A stretch of DNA of 64,000 nucleotides from Gordonia oryzae. GTDB lineage: Bacteria > Actinomycetota > Actinomycetes > Mycobacteriales > Mycobacteriaceae. The DNA lies in assembly GCF_003797185.1 (NCBI RefSeq), contig NZ_RKMH01000004.1:237822-301821 (forward strand). Direction: 5' to 3'. The position numbers and the translations under genes were made by a program. Below the pieces are notes generated by a model. That model did not search any database and was not told the origin of the DNA. It worked only from the letters and a program-made list of their open reading frames with translations. How positions within the stretch are numbered: position 1 is the first letter of the stretch; each line of letters opens with the position of its first letter. Positions 43,908 to 52,283 of the stretch are shown piece by piece.

Positions 43908-44223
43908 GGTTGCCGAGATCGTCATGCATGACGGGGAGCCAACTCTCAATGAGGTCGCGGCCGCGCTTCTCTTCGGTATCAGCGTGGATGCTCTGCGGTC
44001 GTATGCAACGAAGAGGGACGACGGCACCACGGCGTTCAAACTGCCGGCGGTCGTCGCCGCCAACGGCCGAGCCCGGACGCGAGAGTTCGCTCGCCTCACC
44101 GGAACCGAAGACGACCCCGACATTTGGGACGCACTGCGTTACTACGCCCGTCAGGAGGGCGTGGGCCTGGTGTTCGTGGCCGAGGATGGGCAGCGACGGA
44201 CCATCGAGGAGCCGCAGTGCTGA
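43900..44223 (+). CDS. Hypothetical phage protein, possible HTH
   Basis: 107 residues from ATG 43900 (GTG 43891 possible). LNEVAAALLFGISVDALRSY looks like a helix-turn-helix start. Function unknown. Confidence 0.55.
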   Translation: MPEVAEIVMHDGEPTLNEVAAALLFGISVDALRSYATKRDDGTTAFKLPAVVAANGRARTREFARLTGTEDDPDIWDALRYYARQEGVGLVFVAEDGQRRTIEEPQC

Positions 44224-44432
44224 CGGTGACGGCGGGTCCACCGCTGACTGCCGACGAGGTGCGCTGGGTCCAGGAGTGCTTAACGCTGGATCGACTTATT
44301 GCTTGTGACCGCGATGATGCCGCGGAACTCACCGCGAGACGACAACTGGTGACCAAGAGGCTGAACACCTCGCGCCGACGCACATGGGCTGCCTGGAGGC
44401 GCACCGACGGAGGGATGCGCCATGGCGCGTGA
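44217..44432 (+). CDS. Small hypothetical phage protein
   Basis: 71 residues from GTG 44217, overlapping the previous stop. Helical, basic C-terminus (TKRLNTSRRRTWAAW). Precedes the replication gene with an 11-bp overlap. Confidence 0.5.
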   Translation: MLTVTAGPPLTADEVRWVQECLTLDRLIACDRDDAAELTARRQLVTKRLNTSRRRTWAAWRRTDGGMRHGA

Positions 44433-45510
44433 ATTCGGCAAGCACCAGTTCGGCATGTGGTCGGACGACGACTTCCTCAACCGACCACGGTTCGACAAGA
44501 TGCTCTACGGCGTCTTGATCGACCAACCGTCGTTCAATCAGGCCGGCGTCGCACCGCTGAACCTCCGACGGCTAGCGAAGGCTATGCGCGATACCGACAT
44601 CGAGCCGTCTGAGGATGAGCTCTTAGCGGCGTTCGCGCGCCTCGAGGCCGACCGCTATGTGTTCCTCGATCTGGACACCGGCGAAGTCCTGCTCCGCACG
44701 ATGATGCGTTCAGACGGCGTCGACTCGAAGCCTACAGTCCTCGTTGGCGCCCTCCGTAAGGCATTGCAGACTGAATCCGCCAAGCTGCGGGCAGTCCTGC
44801 GTGACGAGGTTGCGCGGATTGAGCTGCCGGACGTGAAAGGTGACGGCCCACAGGCGAAGCGGCTCCGTGAGCAACTCCCCGAAATGGTGTCCCAGATCAT
44901 GACGAAGCTACCCGAGTGGACCGAAGAAATGGGGCGGATCGACTACGCGCCGCCGACCCCCTCGCGACCCTCTGCCAGACCGTCTCAAGAGGGTCACGTA
45001 GGCCCTCTGCCAGACCCTCACCGAGAGGGTCGTAAAAGCCCAGGTCGCCCAGACCCTCTCGCAGACCCTCAGCGAGACCCCCTCGTAGACCCCCGGTTTG
45101 CGGTTGCGGTTGCGGTTGAGTCGCCTACCGCTGTGGTTGAGAAAGAACCGCAAAAGCCGAAAACTGCGCCCAAGGGCGCGGCCAAGCCGAAAACGATCGA
45201 GCAGCAGGTCGCCGACTCGGTCTACGAGAGGTTGGGCAAGGCCGTGAACTTCATGGGTCTGCGAGGCGTGGTGAAGTGGGCGATCCACGAGCGGGGTTCC
45301 GATCCGCAGCGGGTTGAGGCGGCATGCGTCGCGGTGCACGGGCTGGGCAAGCCCATCACCCGCCAGGTCATAGATCAGTGCCTCGACGGCAAGTTCGGTC
45401 CGATCCGGGTTGGTGACGGTCCGGCGGTCGAGGGCCGCGACTTCATCGACTATCCGGGCGTAGTCCGCGATGCCAGCGGGCAATTGCCGAAGGGATTCTG
45501 CGAACGATGA
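44422..45510 (+). CDS. Phage replication initiation-like protein
   Basis: 362 residues. N-terminal 75 residues (FGKHQFGMWSDDDFLNRPRF, LNLRRLAKAMRD) look like the winged-helix domain of phage replisome organisers. A low-complexity Pro/Arg/Asp linker (about 175-230) is encoded by repeated GACCCTC sequences, and a C-terminal helical domain follows. The next large gene encodes a RecA-like ATPase, supporting a replication role. Confidence 0.65.
   Translation: MAREFGKHQFGMWSDDDFLNRPRFDKMLYGVLIDQPSFNQAGVAPLNLRRLAKAMRDTDIEPSEDELLAAFARLEADRYVFLDLDTGEVLLRTMMRSDGVDSKPTVLVGALRKALQTESAKLRAVLRDEVARIELPDVKGDGPQAKRLREQLPEMVSQIMTKLPEWTEEMGRIDYAPPTPSRPSARPSQEGHVGPLPDPHREGRKSPGRPDPLADPQRDPLVDPRFAVAVAVESPTAVVEKEPQKPKTAPKGAAKPKTIEQQVADSVYERLGKAVNFMGLRGVVKWAIHERGSDPQRVEAACVAVHGLGKPITRQVIDQCLDGKFGPIRVGDGPAVEGRDFIDYPGVVRDASGQLPKGFCER
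44964..45096. repeat. Iteron-like repeats, candidate phage origin
   Basis: GACCCTC or its complement GAGGGTC occurs about six times in 130 bp, including the dyad GACCCTCACCGAGAGGGTC at 45013-45031, with related GACCCCC copies at both ends. It is followed by tandem GCGGTT repeats near 45100-45118. Clustered short repeats inside a replication initiator gene are typical phage origins. Confidence 0.5.
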
Positions 45511-45854
45511 CGATCGCTGTAGGGCATTCAGGCACGCTCGCCTCGTGCCCGGCGTGCGCCGAACGTGACGGCTGGGCTCAGGCGTCGGGGTTGGGTTATG
45601 CGGCGCAGGTCATCTGGCATGAGGCCGAGTCCGAGGACGACCTCGATCTGGCCACTTTGTGCGAGTACGTCGCGGAGGCTCACCGCCCAGATGTCCACGG
45701 CCGGTGCGCCGAATGCGGGGAGCTGTGGCTGCCGGCAACGGAGTTCCCGAACCTTGGCGGACTGCGGTGCAGCGCCTACGTCGAGGCTCAGCAACTCAAG
45801 AACGAGTGGCTTGCCGGGCGTGTGCGCCGGATCGTCGAGCGGTGGGCCCGGTGA
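45507..45854 (+). CDS. Small zinc-finger phage protein
   Basis: 115 residues. ASCPACAERDGW and GRCAECGELW supply two CxxC pairs about 55 residues apart. ATGA overlap with the replication gene and GTGA overlap with the helicase, so embedded in the replication operon. Function unknown. Confidence 0.65.
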   Translation: MTIAVGHSGTLASCPACAERDGWAQASGLGYAAQVIWHEAESEDDLDLATLCEYVAEAHRPDVHGRCAECGELWLPATEFPNLGGLRCSAYVEAQQLKNEWLAGRVRRIVERWAR

Positions 45855-47140
45855 GCGACTTCTCCGACCCGGCCGCTGAGACCGCGGTGCTCGCCGCAGC
45901 ACTGGCGCAGAAGCAGGTTGTCCCGGCGGTCGTAGCGCTTGAGAGCAGCGTGTTTACCGTTCCCACCCTCCGGCTGGTGCACGACGCGATCAAACAGCTC
46001 GCCTCAGGCAGTGACCCTCTGGACCATGCGACAGTCGCCAGACGGGCCAGTCAGGGGGCAGTAAGTCGCGAGCAGGCGACTGCGGTGGACCGCTCCGTGA
46101 TGGACCTCATTGGGAAGGGAGACGACTACGCGGTCAGCTTCTACCTCGATCGGCTCACCTCGCTGCACACCGCGCGGCAGGCGCACGCGACGGTGCAGCG
46201 GTTGGGCCAGATGGTCAACGAATCGCTACGGCTGGACGATCCGACGGTGCTCGAGCAGGGGGTCGCGCGCGCTGTCGAGGACCTTCAGGCCCTCGGGGTC
46301 GGGCATGAGCCGACCGAGGCGGATCGGCCGATGAGCCTCAATGAGCTGCTGGACAAGAAGTTTGAGCACCGCTGGTTGATTCCGGACTTGCTGGAGGTGA
46401 CTGACCGGTTGGTGATCACCGGTTTCGAAGGCACCGGCAAGTCGTATCTGGTGGCGCAGCTGGTCATGTGCATTGCCGCCGGCTTGCATCCGTTCCTCGG
46501 GGTGCCGGTTGCTGATCATGCACAGGTGTTGGTGATCGATGCTGAGAACTCGGAGCGGCAGACCGCCCGTCGGTATCGCCACATTCGCGACATCATCGAA
46601 AAGCAATGCGCCAAAGTGGGTTCGGCGGTTCCGGATTGGGGGGAGAAGGTCCGGTTCGTGATCCGACCGGAAGGTATCGCGCTCAACGAATCCCGGGTGA
46701 TCCGCAGCATTGAACGGGCGATCGCTGCCACCCAGCCGCAATTCGTAGCGATGGGCCCGCTGTATCGGCTACACCGGCTCGATACCCGCGACGAGCAGGC
46801 CGCGAAGGAACTCACCGACGCGATCGATCGACTACGGGTGAAGTACCAATTCGCCGTCGTCGCCGAGGCGCACGTCGCGCATGGGCAGGCCGGGGCACAA
46901 CGTGCCCTGCGACCGACCGGGTCGTCGTTGTTCCTGCGGTGGCCCGAATTTGGGTACGGATTACGTCCGGCGCTCGGGCAGGAGAAGGAAGAACATCCCA
47001 GTCGGGTCGAGCTGGCGCCTTGGCGCGGAGGCCGCGAAGACCGCATGTGGCCGCGCACATTGCAGCACTCGATCACCATGCCCTGGGGCAACGGCGACCC
47101 CGACTACTACCAGGAGGCCAAACGCCGTGGATACGTCTAA
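45851..47140 (+). CDS. RecA-like ATPase / RepA-DnaB-type phage helicase
   Basis: 429 residues from GTG 45851. An N-terminal helical domain (DnaB-N-like: PTLRLVHDAIKQLASGSDPL) is followed by the ATPase core with Walker A GFEGTGKSY near residue 191, Walker B-type VLVIDAEN, and VAEAHVAHG. Likely drives or loads on the replication fork. The longer frame to 45659 overlaps the zinc-finger gene and is rejected. Confidence 0.85.
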   Translation: MSDFSDPAAETAVLAAALAQKQVVPAVVALESSVFTVPTLRLVHDAIKQLASGSDPLDHATVARRASQGAVSREQATAVDRSVMDLIGKGDDYAVSFYLDRLTSLHTARQAHATVQRLGQMVNESLRLDDPTVLEQGVARAVEDLQALGVGHEPTEADRPMSLNELLDKKFEHRWLIPDLLEVTDRLVITGFEGTGKSYLVAQLVMCIAAGLHPFLGVPVADHAQVLVIDAENSERQTARRYRHIRDIIEKQCAKVGSAVPDWGEKVRFVIRPEGIALNESRVIRSIERAIAATQPQFVAMGPLYRLHRLDTRDEQAAKELTDAIDRLRVKYQFAVVAEAHVAHGQAGAQRALRPTGSSLFLRWPEFGYGLRPALGQEKEEHPSRVELAPWRGGREDRMWPRTLQHSITMPWGNGDPDYYQEAKRRGYV

Positions 47141-47618
47141 CCCCTCAGAGCTCGACAAGCCAACCCGCACAACCAACGTAGGGAGTAACCGCATGACCAC
47201 CACCTCACCCAACCTCGCGACCGACCGACTCATCGAGGCCTCACGCCGGTTCGCGAGTGTTACCGACTGGGCCGTGGACGCGCTCAGCGCACACGACATC
47301 TACTCCGACGAGTACGGAGAACTCGAGCTGATCTGTGAGTACTTGCCGCCGCTGAAGACCGCCCTGCGGGCCTTCACTCACTACTCCGATGGGCGCCCCG
47401 TCAGCAGCGAGATCGAAATCGAGGTCGGGCTCGTTCACAGCCAACTGTGGCCCGCAGCCCCGACGACAATGGAAGAACGGCTCGAGTACGAATCCCGGCT
47501 ACCGGTCGACCCGGGCCAACCAGACCGCGGCGGCTACCGGCTCTACGTCAACGATCTCGCGTGCCGGATGCGTGTGGAGTTTCTGCCGGCCAAGCCGAAC
47601 CTCGTGAGCCTGCCATGA
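47127..47618 (+). CDS. Hypothetical phage protein
   Basis: 163 residues from GTG 47127 (AGGAGG eight bases upstream); ATG 47193 with GGGAG is an equally good start giving 141 residues. Acidic, not recognised. Confidence 0.55.
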   Translation: MDTSNPSELDKPTRTTNVGSNRMTTTSPNLATDRLIEASRRFASVTDWAVDALSAHDIYSDEYGELELICEYLPPLKTALRAFTHYSDGRPVSSEIEIEVGLVHSQLWPAAPTTMEERLEYESRLPVDPGQPDRGGYRLYVNDLACRMRVEFLPAKPNLVSLP

Positions 47619-47974
47619 GTGTCTGGGTATCAGCGTGGAGTGTCGGTTGCGACGATGATCAGCACTACTCCCGGGATGCGCTCAGTTATGAGCACTCTGG
47701 AATCTTTCCTTCCCCCAGCGACAAACCGGCCGAGATTATCCTCGCCTACATTCCGGGATTCGTTCGGCGAACTGGAACCGAGAACGTCGAGCATGACGAC
47801 TTTCCATCGGCCCCATACTTGCGACTCGACATCGCTTCGTGGATAGAAGACCATGGCCGCCCGATGGTGCGGCCGGGCGCGACCGTGGTCCTTACACGTG
47901 CGGGAGCTGAGCAACTTCGAGACCGACTCGCCAGGTGGCTAGAACTGGGTTCCTATGCGGAGGACAGGCGATGA
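47615..47974 (+). CDS. Hypothetical phage protein
   Basis: 119 residues, ATGA overlap with the upstream gene. Ends in a helix LTRAGAEQLRDRLARWLEL. Resembles the 42872 product in general layout (beta part then short helix). Unknown function. Confidence 0.55.
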   Translation: MSVWVSAWSVGCDDDQHYSRDALSYEHSGIFPSPSDKPAEIILAYIPGFVRRTGTENVEHDDFPSAPYLRLDIASWIEDHGRPMVRPGATVVLTRAGAEQLRDRLARWLELGSYAEDRR

Positions 47975-48414
47975 TGAATTCGATCGGCAAGTGGTGGCGA
48001 GTCCATCCGAGGCTGCGCTTGTTCTGTTGGGGCCTACGCAATCCGACCTATCCGGTTCCACCGTGGCGCGATGATCCGGAGGCCGAAGCCCTGAGGCGAG
48101 TCGCTCTCGCGCCCATCCATATTCGCTATTGGATTGAGTACGGCGAGGCGCGTGGATGGCTGCTACCCGACTGGCGAGACAAGACTGACGACGTCGGGGC
48201 GTTCAAATATGTCAAGGCGAAGAGGGATATCAATCTGGGCCGCGCTGGCGCATGGTCGGTGACCGTGGATGACGACGCCACCGACCCGGAGGGGCAGCCT
48301 TACGCCTCTACCAATGCCTTCTTTGATGGAGGTGAGGACATATGCGTGCGGGACCGCTCATGGGGAATGTCCCTCGACACCGCACTGCGGCCAGGTGGCT
48401 CCAACGATGAGTGA
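47971..48414 (+). CDS. Hypothetical phage protein
   Basis: 147 residues from ATG 47971. Basic/aromatic N-terminus (GKWWRVHPRLRLFCWGLRN). No family recognised. Overlaps both neighbours. Confidence 0.55.
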   Translation: MMNSIGKWWRVHPRLRLFCWGLRNPTYPVPPWRDDPEAEALRRVALAPIHIRYWIEYGEARGWLLPDWRDKTDDVGAFKYVKAKRDINLGRAGAWSVTVDDDATDPEGQPYASTNAFFDGGEDICVRDRSWGMSLDTALRPGGSNDE

Positions 48415-48868
48415 TTCCAGCTACATGAAGTCCTACCGCATCCTCACAGGTAAGACCACGCGACTGTCGGTGCCCACGCGACTGATCGGTCGCTTGTGGC
48501 GTGACGGCGGCGAAACCACCAGGGCAATGCTGTCGGTGGCGCTGGAGTCAGACGTCCTCGATGCATGCGTTCGGGTGGATGCCCACGGACCCGCCAAGGG
48601 CACTGGCAAGGGAAACCCGTTGAACTACAGCGGCCGACGAGGACCAGCCGAGCGTGAGCCGGACGAGGTCGACTCGGTCGTCATTGAGCGGATACTGGCC
48701 GGCGACCGATTGCTGAGCACAACCCGCGCCGAACGAGACGTGCTGATCGGCAAGCTCACCGATCGCGGACTCAGCGCTGCGATGATCGCCCGCCGGCTCG
48801 GTATCGCTCAGCGCACAGTCACCAGGATTCGCACACAAGCGAAAGAGGGAGAGTCATATGTCCGATGA
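48407..48868 (+). CDS. HTH DNA-binding phage protein
   Basis: 153 residues from ATG 48407. The C-terminus TDRGLSAAMIARRLGIAQRTVTRIRTQ is a clear helix-turn-helix of the homeodomain/resolvase type. May regulate late genes or act in replication; context does not decide. Confidence 0.7.
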   Translation: MSDSSYMKSYRILTGKTTRLSVPTRLIGRLWRDGGETTRAMLSVALESDVLDACVRVDAHGPAKGTGKGNPLNYSGRRGPAEREPDEVDSVVIERILAGDRLLSTTRAERDVLIGKLTDRGLSAAMIARRLGIAQRTVTRIRTQAKEGESYVR

Positions 48869-49625
48869 TCTCTACCTGTCACGCAACGAGATTCAACAGC
48901 TGTCCACGCAGCTTCGCGCCCTGCGTAGTTGGGTGTGCAGAGACCTCGACGACGCAGTGTGCCGGCAGGTCGAACATGGCGGACAGTCGGAGGTGAAACC
49001 CACCTCCGACGAACAGCCGCTGACCTTCAATGAACACGCCTCCAGCATTGCGACGCACCTACACGACACGCTGGCCCGCTGGGTCGACCTCATTTGCACC
49101 CAGCGCGAACGGCCATGGCCCGGAAATCTGACGACCAGCCAATACGCCACCTGGCTCGACCGTCACCTTGTCGATCTCGCAGTCATGCCCGAAGCGGGAC
49201 GAGCGGACCGAGAAATCACTGAAGCGCTACGTCGGGCTCTCCGCGCGATCGACCGTCCTCGAGACTCCGAGTTCATCGGCCCGTGCCAATCACCGAGCAA
49301 GACTGTGCGCTGCGACGGACTGTATGTGCGACCCGGGGCAACGACGTTGGCCTGTTCGCTGTGCGGAATGCGTTCCGATGTCGAGAAGGTTCGAGAACAA
49401 ACCAACCGGGCGGTCGCTGACCGACTTTACCTCAGCCACGAACTATCCTCCGCGCTGAGCATCATCACCGGCACGAAGGTGCCCTTCGAACGAGTCCGGA
49501 ACTGGGTACGCCGCAACAAGCTCAGCGTCGTGTCCTCCACCGCGGACGGCGACCTCTATCGCCTCAGCGACGCACTAGAATTGCTCCAGAGGTCCCAGGA
49601 ACGACAGCGAGGGAAAGCATCATGA
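48858..49625 (+). CDS. Phage protein with zinc-ribbon and HTH-like region
   Basis: 255 residues. Around residues 140-172, GPCQSPSKTVRCDGLY and LACSLCGMRSD form a four-cysteine zinc ribbon; the C-terminus (FERVRNWVRRNKLSVV, GDLYRLSDALELL) looks like a MerR-type helix-turn-helix. This architecture is frequent in actinophage early genes. Role unknown. Confidence 0.65.
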   Translation: MSDDLYLSRNEIQQLSTQLRALRSWVCRDLDDAVCRQVEHGGQSEVKPTSDEQPLTFNEHASSIATHLHDTLARWVDLICTQRERPWPGNLTTSQYATWLDRHLVDLAVMPEAGRADREITEALRRALRAIDRPRDSEFIGPCQSPSKTVRCDGLYVRPGATTLACSLCGMRSDVEKVREQTNRAVADRLYLSHELSSALSIITGTKVPFERVRNWVRRNKLSVVSSTADGDLYRLSDALELLQRSQERQRGKAS

Positions 49626-50050
49626 AAATCCCCGACACCAAGGCCGCCTTCCGTCGCTATGACCTTCAGCGTGACCCCGTGGACCACAGCATGGTCCCGG
49701 TCCTGCCAGAGAACCCCGACTTCGTGCATGCCGTCGACATGGAGAAGACTGGACACTACCGTCCCCGAAGCCTGCGGCAGCTTGATTCGATGCGCGACCC
49801 CATCTTCGCCGAGTATTCCTTCCAGTACGTTGCGCTCTGTGACCGGTCGGTTCGGGTAATCCTGCCGCTGCCGTTCGACACCGAGGGCGAGGATGTATGC
49901 CCACAGTGTGCTCGTTGGCTCGACCTGCGGGCCGTCAATCCCGCCGATTATCAGCGCCAACGCCATGAGTGGCTGCAAGACAAATATGCCCGCGAAGATG
50001 AGTGGAGAAACGTCGAGGACTGGAAGTACTTTCACGGAGACGGCGCTTGA
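49622..50050 (+). CDS. Hypothetical phage protein with CxxC
   Basis: 142 residues, ATGA overlap. Contains EDVCPQCARWLDL. Last gene before the packaging genes. Unknown function. Confidence 0.55.
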   Translation: MKIPDTKAAFRRYDLQRDPVDHSMVPVLPENPDFVHAVDMEKTGHYRPRSLRQLDSMRDPIFAEYSFQYVALCDRSVRVILPLPFDTEGEDVCPQCARWLDLRAVNPADYQRQRHEWLQDKYAREDEWRNVEDWKYFHGDGA

Positions 50051-50122
50051 CCAGAGGGCCGTGCTAAGCTGAGCCCGCTAGGGCGGTGAACTGGCAAACC
50101 ATCCGTCCTAATCAACAAACAC

Positions 50123-50153
50123 CATCCCCGGACACCAACAGGTGCCGGGGATG
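50123..50153 (+). promoter_or_regulatory. Hairpin between early and late regions
   Basis: CATCCCCGG-A-CACC, loop AACA, GGTGCCGGGGATG: 13 base pairs with one bulged A. No T-run follows, so it may be a Rho-independent-like terminator of weak type or a late-region control element. It sits in the only gap (125 bp) between early and packaging genes. Confidence 0.5.
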
Positions 50154-50175
50154 AGTCGTATGTGGAGGAGGCCGA

Positions 50176-50469
50176 ATGAGCACCGGCCGCAACACGACCA
50201 TCCGAGATCGCCACCGCAAGATCATCGCCCGCGGCAAACCACCCTGCGGCATCTGCCACCAACCCATCGACTACGACATCACCGACCACCTCGACCCCGC
50301 CGCCTACGTCGTCGACCACATCGTGCCCATCAACGCCGGCGGACCCGACACCCTCGACAACAAGCAAGCCGCGCACAGAGGGTGCAACCGGACCAAGAGT
50401 GACCACCTCCCCGAGGAACTGACCCCCGCCGGGGGTGCACGAGTGTTCGAGACCACCCGCACCTGGTGA
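50176..50469 (+). CDS. HNH endonuclease
   Basis: 97 residues. CGICHQPIDY, YVVDHIVPINAGGPDTLDN and HRGCNRTKSD make a complete HNH site with a CxxC...C zinc pair. HNH proteins beside terminase genes stimulate terminase cutting in cos-type siphoviruses, suggesting cohesive-end packaging. GTGGAGGAGG precedes the ATG. Confidence 0.88.
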   Translation: MSTGRNTTIRDRHRKIIARGKPPCGICHQPIDYDITDHLDPAAYVVDHIVPINAGGPDTLDNKQAAHRGCNRTKSDHLPEELTPAGGARVFETTRTW

Positions 50470-50575
50470 GGGGGTGGGGGAGGTACCCCCATCGCCGCAG
50501 TTCAGCGCCACCCAAGGCATAGGCAATCCTCCCCCCGAAGACCCCCCTCCCCCCTGGCCCGAAAGGAGTCCGGCA

Positions 50576-50881
50576 ATGGCAGACCATCTACGCGCCGTGG
50601 CTCCCGACGAGAAGCTGGAGCCAGCCAAGCCCCTCGCCGCGCCGACCTTGCTCGAGGCGGTGGAGTCGGGGGACGTTTTGGCGATCATGAAGGCGCAGCG
50701 ACGAATCATTGCGAAGTCGCTCTCGGAGGCCTCGGAGAATACGCGCCCGCAGTACAGCAACGAACTGAACAAGCTGAACAGGCTGATCGCAGAGGAGGAG
50801 TCTCGACAGTCGGTGTTGGCGAAGGATACGTCGATCGTGGTTCCCCTTGAGTCCGAGTCCTGGGACGCTTCCGGCTACTAA
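50576..50881 (+). CDS. Probable terminase small subunit
   Basis: 101 residues from ATG 50576 after GAAAGGAG. Helical (LLEAVESGDVLAIMKAQRRI, YSNELNKLNRLIAEEES). Called from position between HNH and large terminase and from typical size; no diagnostic motif. Confidence 0.6.
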   Translation: MADHLRAVAPDEKLEPAKPLAAPTLLEAVESGDVLAIMKAQRRIIAKSLSEASENTRPQYSNELNKLNRLIAEEESRQSVLAKDTSIVVPLESESWDASGY

Positions 50882-52283
50882 TCGCCGACCACTGTCAGAG
50901 GTCGCACGGCATGTCGTTGTCCCAGAGGGGATTGTCGCCAGTGAGTGGCCTTCGGTGCGCCGCACGTGCCGGAACCTCGGATGGGACTTCGATGGATGGC
51001 AGGACGGCGCATCAATGCTCGCTCTGTCGCTGCGATCGGATGGCGAATATGCCGCTGACCATATCGTCATCAGCATTCCGCGCCAGGTTGGCAAGACTTA
51101 CCTGATCGGCTGCATCATCTTCGCCCTGTGTCTAATGAAGCCGGGCTTGAAGGTGATCTGGACCGCCCAGGTCAAGGACACGGCGCTGGAGACGTTCGAG
51201 AAGTTCTACGACATGTCGCAAGGGCCGCAACTGAAGCCGCACATCGCGGCGACGCCACAGGGCAAGGGCGACGAGGCGATCGAGTTCCACAATGGCTCAA
51301 AGATCGAGTTCGGGGCGAGGGATTCGGGGTTTGGTCGCGGCCGCACAGACGTTGATGTGCTGGTGTTCGATGAGGGGCAGCATCTTTCGTTGCAGGCTCT
51401 CGAGAATATGGGCGCCGCCCAGAACGTGGCTTCGAATCCGCTGTGTTTTGTCATGGGGACGCCGCCGAGGCCGCAGGATAAAGGCGAGTTCTTCACGTTG
51501 ATGCGTGACGAGGCGATCGCAGGCGAGTCGGAAGGCACGCTGTATATCGAGATGTCGGCGGATCGTGGCTGTGACCCGATGGACCGAGCGCAGTGGCGCA
51601 AGGCGAACCCTTCGTTCCCGCATCGAACCTCAGAGCGCGCAATGCTGCGTCTAAGGAAGAAGCTGCGTAACGAGGATTCCTGGCGCCGTGAGGCTCTGGG
51701 CGTCTGGGACGAGGGGGCGCAGGCGATTGTGACGCCAACCCGATGGCGTGGCCTGACCAATCTCGGCCCTCCCGACGGCACTGCGCCTGCCTCGCTTGGT
51801 GTCGCCGCGCATGACGGCCAGTTCTCGGTGATTGGCTGTTGGGCTGATGACGAGGATCGGCATGTCGAGGAGGTGTTCGCGCATCTTCGGCTGGATCTGG
51901 TGGCTGATTGGGTGGCGGCTGCTGCTCGGCGTCGGATTCCGGTGTTGGTGCCGAACTATGGTGCCGCTGCGCCATTGTTGCCGATGTTGCAGGCAAAGCG
52001 GGTGAATGTGAAGTCGGCGAGTTCGGGTGACGTTGGTCGTGGCTGTGAGCTGTTGGTGGCTGGCTGCAAGGCTGGTTGGTTGACTCACGCAGATCAAGTC
52101 GCACTGGCTGATTCGATCGCTGGGGCGCGCAAGAAGCTCGGCCGTGATGGCGCGGCATGGACATTCGACTTGAAGACGTCGACGCAGAACGCGGCGGCCA
52201 TGGGGATCGCGCTGGCGTTGGCTGGGGCGGCAAAGACGAGACCGCGGCGGCAGGTTGGCGAGAGGAGGGCGACCGTATCGTGA
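50847..52283 (+). CDS. Terminase large subunit
   Basis: 478 residues. Walker A variant SIPRQVGKTYL at about 76-86, Walker B VLVFDEGQHL and the motor region AQNVASNPLCFVMGTPPRP; the nuclease half follows. The start is a TTG at 50847 overlapping the small subunit gene, since no other start precedes the conserved region. Packages phage DNA into the prohead. Confidence 0.9.
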   Translation: MSPSPGTLPATNRRPLSEVARHVVVPEGIVASEWPSVRRTCRNLGWDFDGWQDGASMLALSLRSDGEYAADHIVISIPRQVGKTYLIGCIIFALCLMKPGLKVIWTAQVKDTALETFEKFYDMSQGPQLKPHIAATPQGKGDEAIEFHNGSKIEFGARDSGFGRGRTDVDVLVFDEGQHLSLQALENMGAAQNVASNPLCFVMGTPPRPQDKGEFFTLMRDEAIAGESEGTLYIEMSADRGCDPMDRAQWRKANPSFPHRTSERAMLRLRKKLRNEDSWRREALGVWDEGAQAIVTPTRWRGLTNLGPPDGTAPASLGVAAHDGQFSVIGCWADDEDRHVEEVFAHLRLDLVADWVAAAARRRIPVLVPNYGAAAPLLPMLQAKRVNVKSASSGDVGRGCELLVAGCKAGWLTHADQVALADSIAGARKKLGRDGAAWTFDLKTSTQNAAAMGIALALAGAAKTRPRRQVGERRATVS

